Assembly (NCBI GenBank): GCA_029851415.1
Contig: CM056743.1
Coordinates: 90,494,501 to 90,558,500, forward strand
Reading direction: 5' to 3'
Source: Eretmocerus hayati
Taxonomy: Eukaryota; Arthropoda; Insecta; Hymenoptera; Aphelinidae
Length of the DNA: 64,000 nt
The position numbers and the translations under genes were made by a program. Of this stretch, positions 47,291 to 58,139 are shown piece after piece (positions within the stretch are counted from its first letter, which is position 1; each line of letters starts with the position of its first letter). The notes below the pieces were generated by a model. It was not told where the DNA came from. It searched no databases and saw only the letters and a list, made by a program, of their open reading frames with translations.

Positions 47291-47537
47291 TGTTAAGTCT
47301 GTAGACTTAATGGTGTAATTTGGGTTCGTAGATTGAAACTCTCGATTAAAAACAATGCTTAGGTCACTTTAATAACGAAATATAAATACTCTGTACAGAT
47401 AGAAGAGATGTAGTGTGCTCCGTGTCCCCGCGATATCTGTCTGCACAGGTGCTTGAATGCCGGAGCGTAGACTTGCGCATGCTCACACATACACACATAC
47501 TCGCACGCATACTCATGAAGTATGAGTGGATACAACA
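47291..47537 (-). repeat. 5' LTR (minus-strand element)
   Basis: 247 bp, same termini and length as the LTR at 43420, followed by AATTC. Confidence 0.9.
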
Positions 47538-47698
47538 AATTCGTTGCCGTCGTTGTCCTCCACAACGAGTTTGCTGCCGCCCTCCTCCTCCTCATCGCGG
47601 CAAGTCATCGTTCTTACGTGTAGCCGCCGCCACCGTTGCCCTCGTCCTCGCAACGAGTTCTCTCTCCCCTATATAGCCACCGTTGCTCGCATTACCAA

Positions 47699-47701
<3 letters not shown>

Positions 47702-47735
<34 letters not shown>
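47702..47735 (+). repeat. (TC)n microsatellite at a LINE 5' junction
   Basis: An uninterrupted TC run directly followed by 5'-truncated LINE sequence at 47736. Confidence 0.9.
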
Positions 47736-47737
<2 letters not shown>

Positions 47738-49448
47738 GAGTTTCCGTTTCGCCCCACAAAAATATTAATGAAGCAATGGACGATATTGACTCGGCACCGG
47801 AGGAAGGGTTTAAATTTAAGCCCACAAATTTTAGTGATGTAGTCCTTGCTATTAAACATTTCTCCTCACAGGCCCGTGGAGCGAATGGAATACCCCAAAG
47901 CGTGATCGCAAAAGCTCTTCCGGCCATTGGTGATCTTATTGTACATATTTTCAACTCCTCTTTCGCTCATGGCATTTTTCCTGAGGCTTGGAAGCAAGCG
48001 CAGCTGATTGCACTAAAGAAGACTGCTGCTCCATCAACGGTCTCAGACTCCCGTCCTATAGCACTGCTGTGCTTTCTCTCCAAGGTTCTGGAAAAAATCG
48101 CACATGACCAAATCACGGAGTATTCAAAAATCGAGAAGATACTTGATCGCTTCCAGTCTGGTTTTAGGCAACACCATAGCACCCAGACAGCTTTGTTGAA
48201 ATTGACCGATGACATCAGAGTAGGTATAGACAGAAAGGAGATCACTCTGCTCCTACTATTCGATTTCAGCAAAGCTTTTGACACCATCTCACCATCCAAG
48301 CTGTTGAGGAAGCTACGACATCTTGGCTTCTCAAGATCGGCGCTCCTGTGGATAAAATCATATTTACAGGGTCGCACCCAACAAATCACTTCTAAAGTAG
48401 GCAAATCTGATTGGCTCGAAACCAATCTGGGTGTACCACAGGGGTCCGTCCTTGGGCCTCTCCTCTTCAGCTTGTATGTGAATGACCTGGCTGGCTTGCT
48501 AGACGGAAATTCGGTACATCATCTTTTTTATGCGGATGATCTCCAAATTCATCTCCAAATCGAGAAAAATAAGATCAGGGAAGGTATTGCTCGGCTGGGT
48601 GAAATAGGACGACTAGTTGCCGAGTGGGCCAGAAGTTCCGGTCTGTGTCTCAACACTGGCAAGACCAAGGCAATCTACTTCAGCTCGGAGAGAAATATCA
48701 AAGATCTGAAAAGAATGGACTTGCCAGGGGTTGAGATACAGGAAGGAAAGTTCATCCCGTTCAGTGATACGGTCGTGAGTCTCGGTGTTAAACTTCACAG
48801 TGAATTGACATGGAAACCGCACATCGATCAAGTAACTAAGAAAGTCAACAGAGCCCCATACGGTCTGCGGTTTTTTAGGGCATGTATCACCAGACCTCTC
48901 CGAATTCGCCTAGTCGAGTCATTGGTTCAACCGCACCTAGATTATTGCGCGGTCGTGTACCTCGACGCCACGGACGAACAGCGGCAACGGGTACAGAGAC
49001 TAAGCAATTCATGTGTGAGATATATTTTTGATCTTAGGAGAGACGAGTAGCACATCTTAGGAGAGATGAGGAGCACATCACCCCGTTTAGGGAGCGCTTG
49101 GGTTGGTTACGTACTGATTCGCGGAGAATGTACTTCGCGGCTCTCTTGATGCATAAGATCATGCACTTAGGAGAACCTGGCTACCTAGCTGCGATGTTCA
49201 CCAGGTACCAATCCGAACGCCCCGCACGGGGTGATCTAGAAGAGCGGGTACTCAAAGTTCCCAACATGAGACTTGAATATGGAAGAAGATCTTTGCAGGT
49301 CCAATGTGCTCATTTGTGGAATTTTCTCCCTCCGGGCTTTCGGCAGCTTGGGGAGATATCATTATTTAAAGAGTCCTTAAAAGACTTCCTGTTAACACTA
49401 TCCTCCAAGAGGATTGATGTGGAGAGAAAACACTATTTTAATTTGTGA
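47736..49448 (+). pseudogene. Reverse transcriptase of truncated LINE, broken by a 23-bp duplication
   Basis: The frame is open from the truncation point through FKPTNFSDVVLAIKHFSSQA, DSRPIALLCFLSKVLEKI, LFDFSKAFDTISP, GVPQGSVLGPLLF and LFYADDLQIH, and stops at 49050 after FDLRRDE. There a 23-bp segment (CTTAGGAGAGACGAGTAGCA plus CAT) is tandemly repeated with changes. One copy contains TAG and the duplication shifts the frame. The C-terminal part continues in another frame (LGWLRTDSRRMYFAALLMHK to KHYFNL, 49448). The polymerase core is otherwise preserved, so the damage is limited, but the endonuclease and ORF1 are missing. Confidence 0.85.
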
Positions 49449-50079
49449 ACTGTGATAGGCATGAGCCCGTTTCAATTGATGTCTTCTACTTCTATGCGTG
49501 ACTTTTTCGTTTCCGAACTGAGATTCCTGTGATATGACTGTGGGCCCATGTCTTTTTTTTTATATTTCTTCCCAAACGGGAAAATGTTTTCTTTTCCTCA
49601 ACCTTTTTTGTTAAGACTGATATATGTGTATATATATATGAAAACGTGACTTTTCCTTAAGTGATTTTGGTAGATTTTTTCGTCCCTGATGATTAATATA
49701 CAAGTTGAACATTTGGTCTCGTCGATCTTGAAGGACGGTGGGGAACTAAATGAATTCCCAAAATCTCATGATGGAAATTTTATTGCAACGTTTCGTCCAC
49801 TAGGTTTTGTGGACCTCATCAGGCTTTAGGTTTCTGTTTCGACATATGTATAAAGATAAAGTGACTCTTTCTTCTTTTTCTTTTCATGACTCTTAGCATC
49901 TTACGACGCCTCGAGATGACTAGTCACTTTCTGTGATATTTCGAATAGCCTTAACCAAAACGACAAACTTTTACAAATTTAATGTAATTATTATGTATAA
50001 GTGACATATGTTTCATATGCTACCGTATTTTTGTATTTTTGCCCTTGGGCGAATAAAGGTTATCATTCGTTCATTCATT
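47736..50079 (+). mobile_element. 5'-truncated CR1/Jockey-group LINE
   Basis: The sequence is homologous to the LINE at 58907-64000 from the position encoding GVSVAP just before the RT domain. It runs through the RT and a 3' UTR to a GTTCATTCATT tail at 50079. The 5' junction is a (TC)n run and the 3' tail is followed by CTCTCTCTCC, so both sides are TC-rich. Confidence 0.85.
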
Positions 50080-51155
50080 CTCTCTCTCCTTTCCTCTCAT
50101 TTCGCGAGAGATTCTGCTGTTGACAATGTCTCAGTTTCTCGGGTTTGCTCTTTCTCAGCGTTCACCTGTGCTCGATATCTTTCACTACAATACTCACTAT
50201 AGAATTATTTGCGATCAAGTGAATCAGCGTTGTGAAAATATTGTGCTATTAGTGTTGTGTAAGATATGCAGTTTACAGTATTGCAGTATCATACCAAGCG
50301 GTTGGATTTGGTAATCAATCGAACTGCTTTCACGGCATTCATCTGGGCGGCCGGATTCACTGCTTACGTAGCATTCTGCTGGTCGACTGGATTTAGTGTG
50401 TTCACAGCCCAACAAATCATTACTATCAGATTCTTCTGCAGTTTCTCGAACGGACTTGATTTCTGGAATATAGAATTCTGATCCATGAGTCGATAACATT
50501 TTTGAGATATAACTTTTTAGCATCTATTATTGAATTGGTTCAACTAGTTTACGTAAACCTTCTCATGATTTCAAATCAAAAGAGATTTTCTTCATTTTTC
50601 TTTGGTGAGATAGAAGAGGTTCTTTTTGAACAATGATAATAACAACGAACTCCTGAACCATAACCTTTTTCTCATTCATATTTCTTTCAATACATTGATA
50701 CATCTTTAAAGAGTGCGAGCTACTTTCTCGCGCGGTTCCGGACACGAGTGCGGGAACTTTTCGCCCGCGTTGCTTATACTATTTTATGCAACCTGTGCGG
50801 AAAACTGTGCCTCCGCGATTTAAGAAAAAATTGATGGTCAAGACTCAAATGAAATGATAACAAATATTATCTTTTCGATACACTGTGCGTAAAAGTGCAC
50901 TTTGCCCACAGTTCGTCGACTTTTACTCACAGTTTGTCGAAAAGTATAGTTAGATACACGGGCGTAAAACCTATCATTCGCATCCTCGTGATGATTGCTT
51001 TGATGCACGGATGATTCCCCAATAGGTTCCCCATCAGTGAATCCGCTCGGTGTTCTTCAGTAGGGTTCTTTCATTGAAATGGGAATATATTTACTATTAC
51101 AGGTGTAACTCTTGTAAGCCCTCCAGACTGTTGTAATCCTCTCCCTGTTGGTATT
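50080..51155. other. No recognisable gene
   Basis: TC-rich sequence follows the LINE tail. Past that, only short frames without motifs are present. Confidence 0.4.
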
Positions 51156-51199
51156 TGCTGTTGTTGTTGTTTCTGTTGTTGTTAATGTTGTCGTTGTCG

Positions 51200-51263
<64 letters not shown>
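51156..51263 (+). repeat. (TTG)n microsatellite
   Basis: Nearly pure TTG/GTT triplets. Long frames through it (poly-Val, poly-Asn) are artefacts. Confidence 0.95.
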
Positions 51264-51461
51264 AAATCAAGATACTTGGAATAAGAAAATCAACATGAGT
51301 ATCTTTCAAGAGGTTTTTTTCCACACATTTTTTCTTTTTCTTTTTTCTTCTCACCATCTCAAATCTCAGCAATTTCAGCTTCAGTGTCAAACTCAACATG
51401 TCCATAATAGCTGGGGAGCGATTCTTCTTGATAAACAGGATTATTGCTCTCCAATACATTA

Positions 51462-51750
51462 CACCGGCACACAAAATAAAAAATAGTATCTGTACTTTTG
51501 ACCAGACCTACTTTTCTTTATGTATTTTGGCACGCTGAATCCGAATCTGAGGTCGGTTTGGCTCGACTACTTCTTGTTTTCGAGAAAATCCTGAAAAATA
51601 TGGAAAAGGCGCAGAATAGCACGATTTTCTCGAAAACAAGAGGTAGTCGGGCCAAACCGACCTCAGATTCGGATTCAGCGTCCCAAAATACATTAAGAAA
51701 AGTAGGTCTGGTCAAAATTACAGATACTTTTTTTATTTTGTGTGCCGGTG
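51462..51750. mobile_element. 289-bp palindromic Tourist-like MITE
   Basis: The ends CACCGGCACACAAAATAAAA are inverted across the whole element, the arms are over 120 bp, and the element is flanked by TTA at 51459-51461 and 51751-51753. A 3-bp TTA duplication fits PIF/Harbinger. It is not related in sequence to the MITE at 45469. Confidence 0.85.
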
Positions 51751-51897
51751 TTATCGATTCCAATACACTCAGGTATCATCGACCTATAACTGCAATCGAT
51801 GGTGTTATCCTGGATTGGACTCCACTCATGCAATTCCTCTCCTAAATCGTATAGGTCTCCATACTCATACCACTCCCATACAGTTGAGCTCATTGTA

Positions 51898-52413
51898 TTA
51901 TCCCCGACGCTTAGGTCGGGTGGTGGTTGCAACTGCATTTTTTCCCTTCTTTTGTCGTTTTGTTTCGTTTTTGGGTGGAGTTTCCTCTTCCTCCTCCTCG
52001 TCCTCTTCCTCTTCTGGATCCTGTTTCAACCCTTCGTCCTCATCGTCGGTATCGCTCTCTATAATGCGTTTTTCAGCACTTGTTCCACCGTCCTTGAATT
52101 TCAGTCTTCTTTTATTATTGTCGTCTAACACGGTAGATACGCATATATTCCCTGTGTTTAGTTCCTTTGGATTTTCTTCGAGGTTCTCATGAATCAAAAT
52201 GTTCAACCCTTTGGGGGCAAATAATTTAAAATTCTCGGAATTTTTCGGATTTTTGAGACTGAATATTATTGCGTCTCCGTATTGGGTCTTGATACTTTTT
52301 GCAGATATAACCTTGAACTGATTACCAATCTTCAGGTCCGTAATTCTTTCAGTGTTGAATGTCTTTTTATTTTCCTTATATCCATTAAAGCGTTCGAAAC
52401 ACGCCATGGTCAT
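51898..52413 (-). CDS. 171-codon acidic protein with possible OB-fold, divergent from the polymerase gene
   Basis: An intact frame starts MTMACFERFNGYKENKKTFN. Residues 25-70 (RITDLKIGNQFKVISAKSIK, then TQYGDAIIFSL) have the strand-turn pattern of small OB-fold DNA-binding proteins. This is my reading of the pattern, not a named family match. The C-terminal third is strongly acidic (DTDDEDEG, EEEEDEEEEEE) followed by a basic tail (KRQKKGKNAV, RPKRRG), as in nuclear DNA-binding proteins. It is transcribed away from the polymerase gene, with 628 bp between. A single-stranded DNA-binding role in replication of a Polinton-like element is a guess from that neighbourhood. It is unbroken while its neighbour is decayed. 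Confidence 0.55.
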   Translation of the reverse strand: MTMACFERFNGYKENKKTFNTERITDLKIGNQFKVISAKSIKTQYGDAIIFSLKNPKNSENFKLFAPKGLNILIHENLEENPKELNTGNICVSTVLDDNNKRRLKFKDGGTSAEKRIIESDTDDEDEGLKQDPEEEEDEEEEEETPPKNETKRQKKGKNAVATTTRPKRRG

Positions 52414-53041
52414 TAGACTGACTGACTGAGTGTAGAGTTTGAAGCTTCCATATATCCAGAATTTTCAGTGTAAAACTACTGTATTCATTTTTACAATCTC
52501 TTGTGCTTCCTAGCGAGATTTTTTCGAAACAAGTTTTACACTTATACTTCGTCTCATCGTAAATAATGTATACTTCAGATCGGGTTTCTTCTAATTTACA
52601 CAGTGCAACTCTTTTTCCATTGGGTATTCGATCTTACACTCTAACTCGCACCATAAATCAGATGTCAAGTAAGGCTTTTAATTTCCGCAAGATTCCAATC
52701 GTGTGCTACTCCAAACTCATTACATACACTTTCTGTTTCCAAAATTGATTGCATATTGCTATCAAGTCTTAACTTACATCATCAACTTGTCTACGTATCT
52801 TTTTTCTCATTGATAATATAGTGTTGAGGAAGGCCTTGGATTCCCTAAGCGTTTTAATCGCTTACAAGTTCAAACTTCCAACATTTACTTTCGCTCCATG
52901 TGAAATCCGTAATGTATTATGAGATACATTCTGTGTATCTTACATAGAAATATTTACCATCAAAGTCTGACTCCCAGTCTTGCATCAGTCACGACTTTTG
53001 TTAACCCTCAACATTCTCACATAGTTTCATGTTAAAACCAT
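52414..53041. promoter_or_regulatory. Divergent intergenic region between the acidic-protein and polymerase genes
   Basis: AT-rich sequence separates the two divergent frames and could hold both promoters. I see no decisive core-promoter motif. The start of the polymerase gene is uncertain, so part of this may be coding or intronic. Confidence 0.35.
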
Positions 53042-55846
53042 GTGAACCAGTCGAAGTTCCACCGTGATCACCGACGTACACAGACTTTTTGGGTAAGCGC
53101 GAAGTCTCATATATACAATCCTAAGATGTATGATCCAATGATGTTTGATTCAGAAATGTATAAGAATCGCAAAACGATGAATTTAGTAGATATGATAAAA
53201 TTAAATTATGAAGCTCTCATAGCACGATTCAATTATCTTAAAAGAGAAGCTTCTGCAAACCCATCACGATATCCAAGACTTGTAAGGAATTTTGAAGAAT
53301 TAGAAACCATGATTCTGAATCATTTACATCCTTCTGAATTGAATGTAAAGTCCACTGGAATCAAAGCGAGATTAGAGAATTATTTAGATAGATGTCAGTC
53401 TTGCAGGGAGACATTATCTCTAAGATATTCAAAACGTGAAAATAATGATTTTGATAAATTAATATTTTTCAAAAGCCAAAGTGCATTCCAGAAACGCATT
53501 CAAACTGGAATGGTTGCAAATATTAGTTATGAAAATATTGATGGATTCTTGAGAGCTGCAGAATTGAAGGTCTTGAAATTCATTAGATTAACAAGAAAAC
53601 AACTGAAGAACATCAAAGTCAATTTAATATTAGCAGCTCAGTTTGAGCTGCTTGATTCTTCAACAGATATCAAATATTTCCAAACTCATGATAAGAGTTT
53701 GGCTTCATCTGATAATGTGAGAAAGTGGTATACCACTTCTTCCCAAGATATTGTTGATCAAATTTCTGAACATGAAGGTGAGGGTAGTGGTTGGACCCTC
53801 TCTGGAATTTTAAATTTGAAAATTGATATAATCAAACATAATCCTATACATGGATCGTCAACGGCACATGTACCCAAATGGATTCTCCGGCAGGGTGCTG
53901 TTATCAACATCCAAACTGATTCTGAAGACTGTTTTAAGTATGCCCTTATTGCCTCATTGATAACAGTTTAAAAAAAACGCATATCCAGATCCTGATTTAC
54001 ATTCCAATTTCTCAAACATGAGCTCCCCAGTTAAAATTAAATCTCTCCCAAAATTTGAGGAGCAGAACAAGGGTCATAGTGTGAACGTGTATGGAGTCGA
54101 CCACTCTGAGAAGAAATTTTATCCTCTGTACATAACGAAAGCTGAGCAAACGAATGATATTGATTTGCCCCTACTTGATGATCACTATCTATATATTGAG
54201 GACTTATCTAAACTGTTGGCACCAACCATTAGAAATCGTGTTTTCATATGTCGAGATTGTCTTCATTATTTCTACACGAGTGGAGAACTTAATGCTCATG
54301 AAGAATTATGTTTGAAAAATAGAGATCAGTCTGTTGTCACTTTCCCAAATGAAGATGTTGTGGAATTTACTTATTATCATAAGATGTTAGAAATTCCTTG
54401 TGTGATTTATTCAGATTTTCAATCTTATTTGACCAAAACGGATTTAGAGTATTTCAAAAATTCAAATGATGTTAATGTAAACAAGTAAGCCAACGTTGAA
54501 TTGGCTCGAAATGCCTATCAAAGCCATATTCCATTCTCCATAGGATATTTTTATTCAAATAAATATAAATCTGGGAAGTCTGTGTACGCTCATCACGTTG
54601 GAACTGTTCTTTCGAGATTGTTTGCCCTGGAACTTGAAAAAATTGTACAAGAAGTGGAACAAGTGAGTGATAGAAATAGAAAAACTTGAATATTTCTCAT
54701 GGTTCTATTTGAATTTACATTTTCATGTGTATTTTCCAGGAGTTGTCAAACCCCATTCCACTCGATGTGACTGATGAGGAACAAGTGCGCCTTCAACGAG
54801 TTACAGCATGTCATATTCGCTGTGTCCACCTATATTTAGCTGGAAAAATCCTGACTGGAGCGCTCACGGTGGCCAAATACGACACGAAAAACGGGGGCCA
54901 GCGACGGGGGGGGGGGATCACGCAGGATCGCGAGCCGCCGAGCCGTGACAGCTGACAACAGCTGATGTGTTCTTGCCTGTCGACGGCTGTTTGTTTGAAT
55001 GTATATATTCCACGCCAATTTTCATCCAGTCACATGAGCAACTTGTGTTTTGAAACAACGTGGACATAGTTTTTTCAATTAGATTAAACTACTGCTTGAG
55101 AAGCAGAGATTCATAACCTATGGGCATTCAATGATACTTACGACTCTTGTGATATGTAAGCTTGACTAAGAGCTTACAAACTCATTGCAGAGTCTTCAAG
55201 GGGTTCACATCACTTCAATTTTGCGGAAAATTGAGGGCTGCAGAGAGGAAAAGCATGCGGAGTCGTCGACAATCGGTCGACAAGGTGACGCGACACTTGC
55301 GTGTAAGTGAGTGTGTGTGTGTGTGAGATCTCTCGGCCGTGTTCTTGGGCCCCCGTTCCCTAATGCGCGGCAGAGCCGCCAGACGGCACTCGCAAGCAAC
55401 TTGGACACAGCGAATATGTGAGAAGGAGTTTGGTCCAGAACACGTTCCTGTAATTGACCACGACCACCACACAGGCAGATCAAGATCTTTAGCACATCGA
55501 TCATGTAATCTAGCATATCGCAAATCATTCATCATTCCAATTATATACCACAACCTTTCTCGGCGAGTTTCAACTATTTGAATTCCTTCAACTCACCATG
55601 AATACATTCAATCATTTCTTTTCTTCTCTCAACAGGTATGATGCACATTTCATCATTACTGACATAGCGAATGCAATCGAGGGTGAAATATCTATAATCC
55701 CTCAAAATACTGAAAATTATATCTCCTTTACGAAATATATAAAAAACTCGCGGATCCAGCTCCGTTTCATTGATTGCCTAAAATTTCTGAATGCAGGTCT
55801 GGATACCCTGCTGCAAGAGATGGATAGGATCGGATTGAATTTATAG
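53042..55846 (+). pseudogene. Decayed Polinton-like DNA polymerase B with endonuclease VII-type finger (N-terminal half)
   Basis: The order matches the large PolB proteins of arthropod Polinton/adintovirus-like elements. An N-terminal helical region (53042-53971) contains GWTLSGILNLKIDIIKHNP. Then comes a C2H2-like finger (FICRDCLHYFYTSGELNAHE) and an exonuclease-I-like box, VIYSDFQSYL, where the expected DxE is DFQ. HIPFSIGYFY follows, and an HNH/endonuclease VII-like segment, DHDHHTGRSRSLAHRSCNL. The last part includes YDAHFI and ends at 55846, before any palm-domain motif. Two apparent introns are present: 54663-54739 (GT-AG) and 55563-55635 (GC-AG). Breaks are a frame change near 53970, a stop at 54489 and a 597-bp insertion. 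It is non-functional as it stands. Confidence 0.75.
54817..55413. mobile_element. 597-bp insertion with short inverted ends splitting the polymerase finger
   Basis: It starts TCGCTGTGTCCA and ends with the inverse, TGGACACAGCGA. AT/ATAT on both sides could be a target duplication. It is GC-rich with a G9 run at 54908 and matching GGGGGCC blocks near both ends, unlike the AT-rich host gene. It falls between the first His and the second Cys pair of the expected CHIC zinc motif. No coding capacity was seen. It is probably a small non-autonomous DNA element. Confidence 0.65.
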
Positions 55847-56029
55847 TCTATCCAGTTTTATTCAATATGTCAAACATGTTTTTCTGTATTGAGTCGGGTA
55901 GAAAGACGAATCCTCGCGAATTGAGAGAATGGGTATTCCCGACCAATGGAAGTCTATCCATCAAAACGGTATAGAAATGGATCAGTTCTATCCAGTTCTA
56001 AACGCCGGACCGGTATACACTACAACGGA

Positions 56030-56215
56030 TGAATCCGATCCAATCCTCACAAATTGTATTCAGACCTCGCCACTCAATCCGGTTCTATACACGGTACCGG
56101 TATTGAATCCGATCCTATCCGGATCAAGACCTACAAATTGTATCTAGACCCTGGGCATTCAATCCGAACCTAACCGGGCCAATGCCTACAAATCGTATTC
56201 AGACCCCGCCGTGGC
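56030..56215 (+). repeat. Degenerate tandem repeat, ~55-70-bp unit, three copies
   Basis: Units share ACAAATTGTATTCAGACC (variants TACAAATTGTATCTAGACC, TACAAATCGTATTCAGACC) followed by CACTCAATCCGG-type words. Confidence 0.65.
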
Positions 56216-56712
56216 TACGAGACACGGAGGTAAATCTTGTGCCATTAGGCTCATAAATCGGAGATGGATTGATCTTTTTTCATGATTCAAAATGGATTAT
56301 GAAGCTCGAAGCTTCTAGAATCTAATGAACATTGTCAAATTGCATGATAACCGTTTCGCAATAAACAATGAGGGTTGTGAGCAATTAATTATACCGTCAG
56401 ATACCGTAACATACAATTTTAAACTCAGAGCGGCTCTCAAATGATGATGGAAGTTACCATACTATCTTGAGAGGCTCAACGATGGAGGAACGAATAATGA
56501 CCTGGATAAAATTCGTTTAAACAATTTTTAGATAATTTTTTTCCAAAAAGAATTTTTTGATTCTACACGCGGAATATTCCTGAAATCTGCGATAATTACA
56601 CCACATGACAGTTATTCTGAGACCGCATTGGTCTTTAATACTATTGTTTATAACAAAGTCCCCGTTGAGGGCTAAAAGCTTATGTACAATCTTTTGACGT
56701 CTCAGGGTACAG

Positions 56713-56782
56713 TTATCTTTGGCTTATGGCCAAAGTCATCGCTATTGGACCCACAGGTTGAGGGTTCAAATCCCTCCCAATC

Positions 56783-56821
<39 letters not shown>
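56713..56821 (+). other. tRNA-like Pol III promoter with T37 tract (tRNA-derived remnant or SINE)
   Basis: A-box-like TGGCTTATGG (56720-56729) and B-box GGTTCAAATCC (56763-56773) are spaced as in tRNA genes. The T arm is perfect (GAGGG-TTCAAAT-CCCTC, 56760-56776), followed by CCAATCAC and 37 T. The expected 5' acceptor strand (TGATTGG) is absent and the D/anticodon arms do not fold, so it is not a functional tRNA. A tRNA-derived SINE or pseudogene fits better. Confidence 0.45.
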
Positions 56822-56823
<2 letters not shown>

Positions 56824-57832
56824 CATCATCAATGTACATATCCTACAATTCCAATATGAATGGTTTTATTCACACTATTCCTTTAGTAATCTCCCACTTA
56901 CATAGATTTCATCGTTCCCATGGTATATTTCCCGATCTCCAACAGTGTCGAGCGAATGTTTTTTTTCTAGAATCAACCAAATGGACATCATGAAATCTGA
57001 TACTCACTCCAAGGGGGGGGGGGACGTCTTGTTCATCTCCGAGATTTTTATCCTGATCTAACTATCATGTTGTCCGAGAAGTTCCATTCCGTATCTCCCT
57101 TTCTTCAACAAAGAGGATGTCATAGCCCGCACCCCATTGTTTTACATCCCTCCTTCTGAAAAATAACAATGGAGGGCTGCAGGTATTTGCAAACTACTGT
57201 CAAATATTTATTCATTCCAACTATTAACCGGGACGATGAAATGATGGTCCTCTCAAGTAAAACGCTGACCACCATATCCGAATATCAGATTACCATCAAA
57301 GTGAATATAGTGAAGTAACCAAGTGACATTCTACCTGTGGAATATCCGAAAAGAAGTGCCATAAATGAACAATTGTGTTCCCGGACCATCGTCATCATCA
57401 GCAGAATGCAGGTAAGTCTCATCCACTCGCAGATATGAGAGCGTGAGCTTGATGTGATTGACAATAGTGATGATCGCAAGTGGTTCTATGCATAGTAATT
57501 CCAAAGAACATGTTCTTGATAATAAATAGTAATTACAAAGAACATGTTGAGCTCAAAAGTGATAAAACATAGAGAGCCATATTTTAATGTCTTTTTTAGA
57601 TTTTTAATTGAAAGGACAGACAATTCCACTTCGGAAACTTTAAAAAGGAAGAAAATAGGTCCTCTCCAGAACTACAAGGAAACTATAGGCAGAAGAGCAG
57701 CAGAACTCGTCATCTCAGGCACACGAAATATCACTCAAATTTGCTACTGAGGCTTACGAGGTGTTATTGAAAATCAACATGGTATCTTCTGACATTAGTA
57801 GTATGAGTACCGGTATAGCGAGACATAACAAA

Positions 57833-58000
57833 TGACGTCATCGCTTATCTTATCTTATCAGTGACGTCACGGTGGTGTGGGGCAGTCTCGCCGAGTGGCT
57901 TATCTTATCTCTTACTTATCAGCGCGGTGGTGTGAGGCAGTCGAGCGTCGAGGCTTATCTTATCGCTGACGTCACCAAGGTCAGCGTGTGGCGTAGTATT
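57833..58000. promoter_or_regulatory. Tandem block with TGACGTCA and TTATC words
   Basis: TGACGTCA (CRE/ATF consensus) occurs at 57833-57840, 57862-57869 and 57967-57974, each beside CTTATCTTATC (GATA-type) words. Three units of about 57 bp share CTTATCTTATC...GGTGGTGTG(G/A)GGCAGTC. This could be an enhancer or LTR-like control region. The assignment is from words alone. Confidence 0.4.
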
Positions 58001-58139
58001 TTCTTATCTCTATCGGTTAGTGGGTCACGGAGATAAGGAGGGGGTAATAACATTGGGAGTGGCTGGCGTAAGGTGTTATCTCATCAGCTGATGGTGTTTA
58101 CGCATTGTTTACAATAAAGCGGAGGTGCGCCCAAGGTCA

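Larger units (their letters stand above)
43420..47537 (-). mobile_element. Gag-only LTR retrotransposon (Gypsy-like) with 247-bp LTRs and AATTC target duplication
   Basis: Two 247-bp LTRs (43420-43666 and 47291-47537) start TGTTAAG and end TACAACA on the plus strand. The element is flanked by AATTC at 43415-43419 and 47538-47542, a perfect 5-bp target duplication. Reading on the minus strand, a candidate primer-binding site (TGGCGACGAGG) follows the 5' LTR and a purine tract (AAGAGGAAG) precedes the 3' LTR. The only coding remnant is gag. There is no protease, reverse transcriptase or integrase, so it depended on a relative. The 5' UTR is interrupted by a Tigger element. The LTRs differ at many sites, so the insertion is old. 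Confidence 0.9.

Noticed and set aside
51097..51486. Poly-Asn/poly-Val proteins across the (TTG)n tract
   Set aside because: They are a translated microsatellite, open in several frames.
51518..51763. Frames in the palindrome at 51462-51750
   Set aside because: Both strands give near-identical peptides because the sequence is an inverted repeat.
56713..56784. Functional tRNA gene
   Set aside because: The 5' acceptor strand does not pair with CCAATCA, and the D and anticodon arms do not form.
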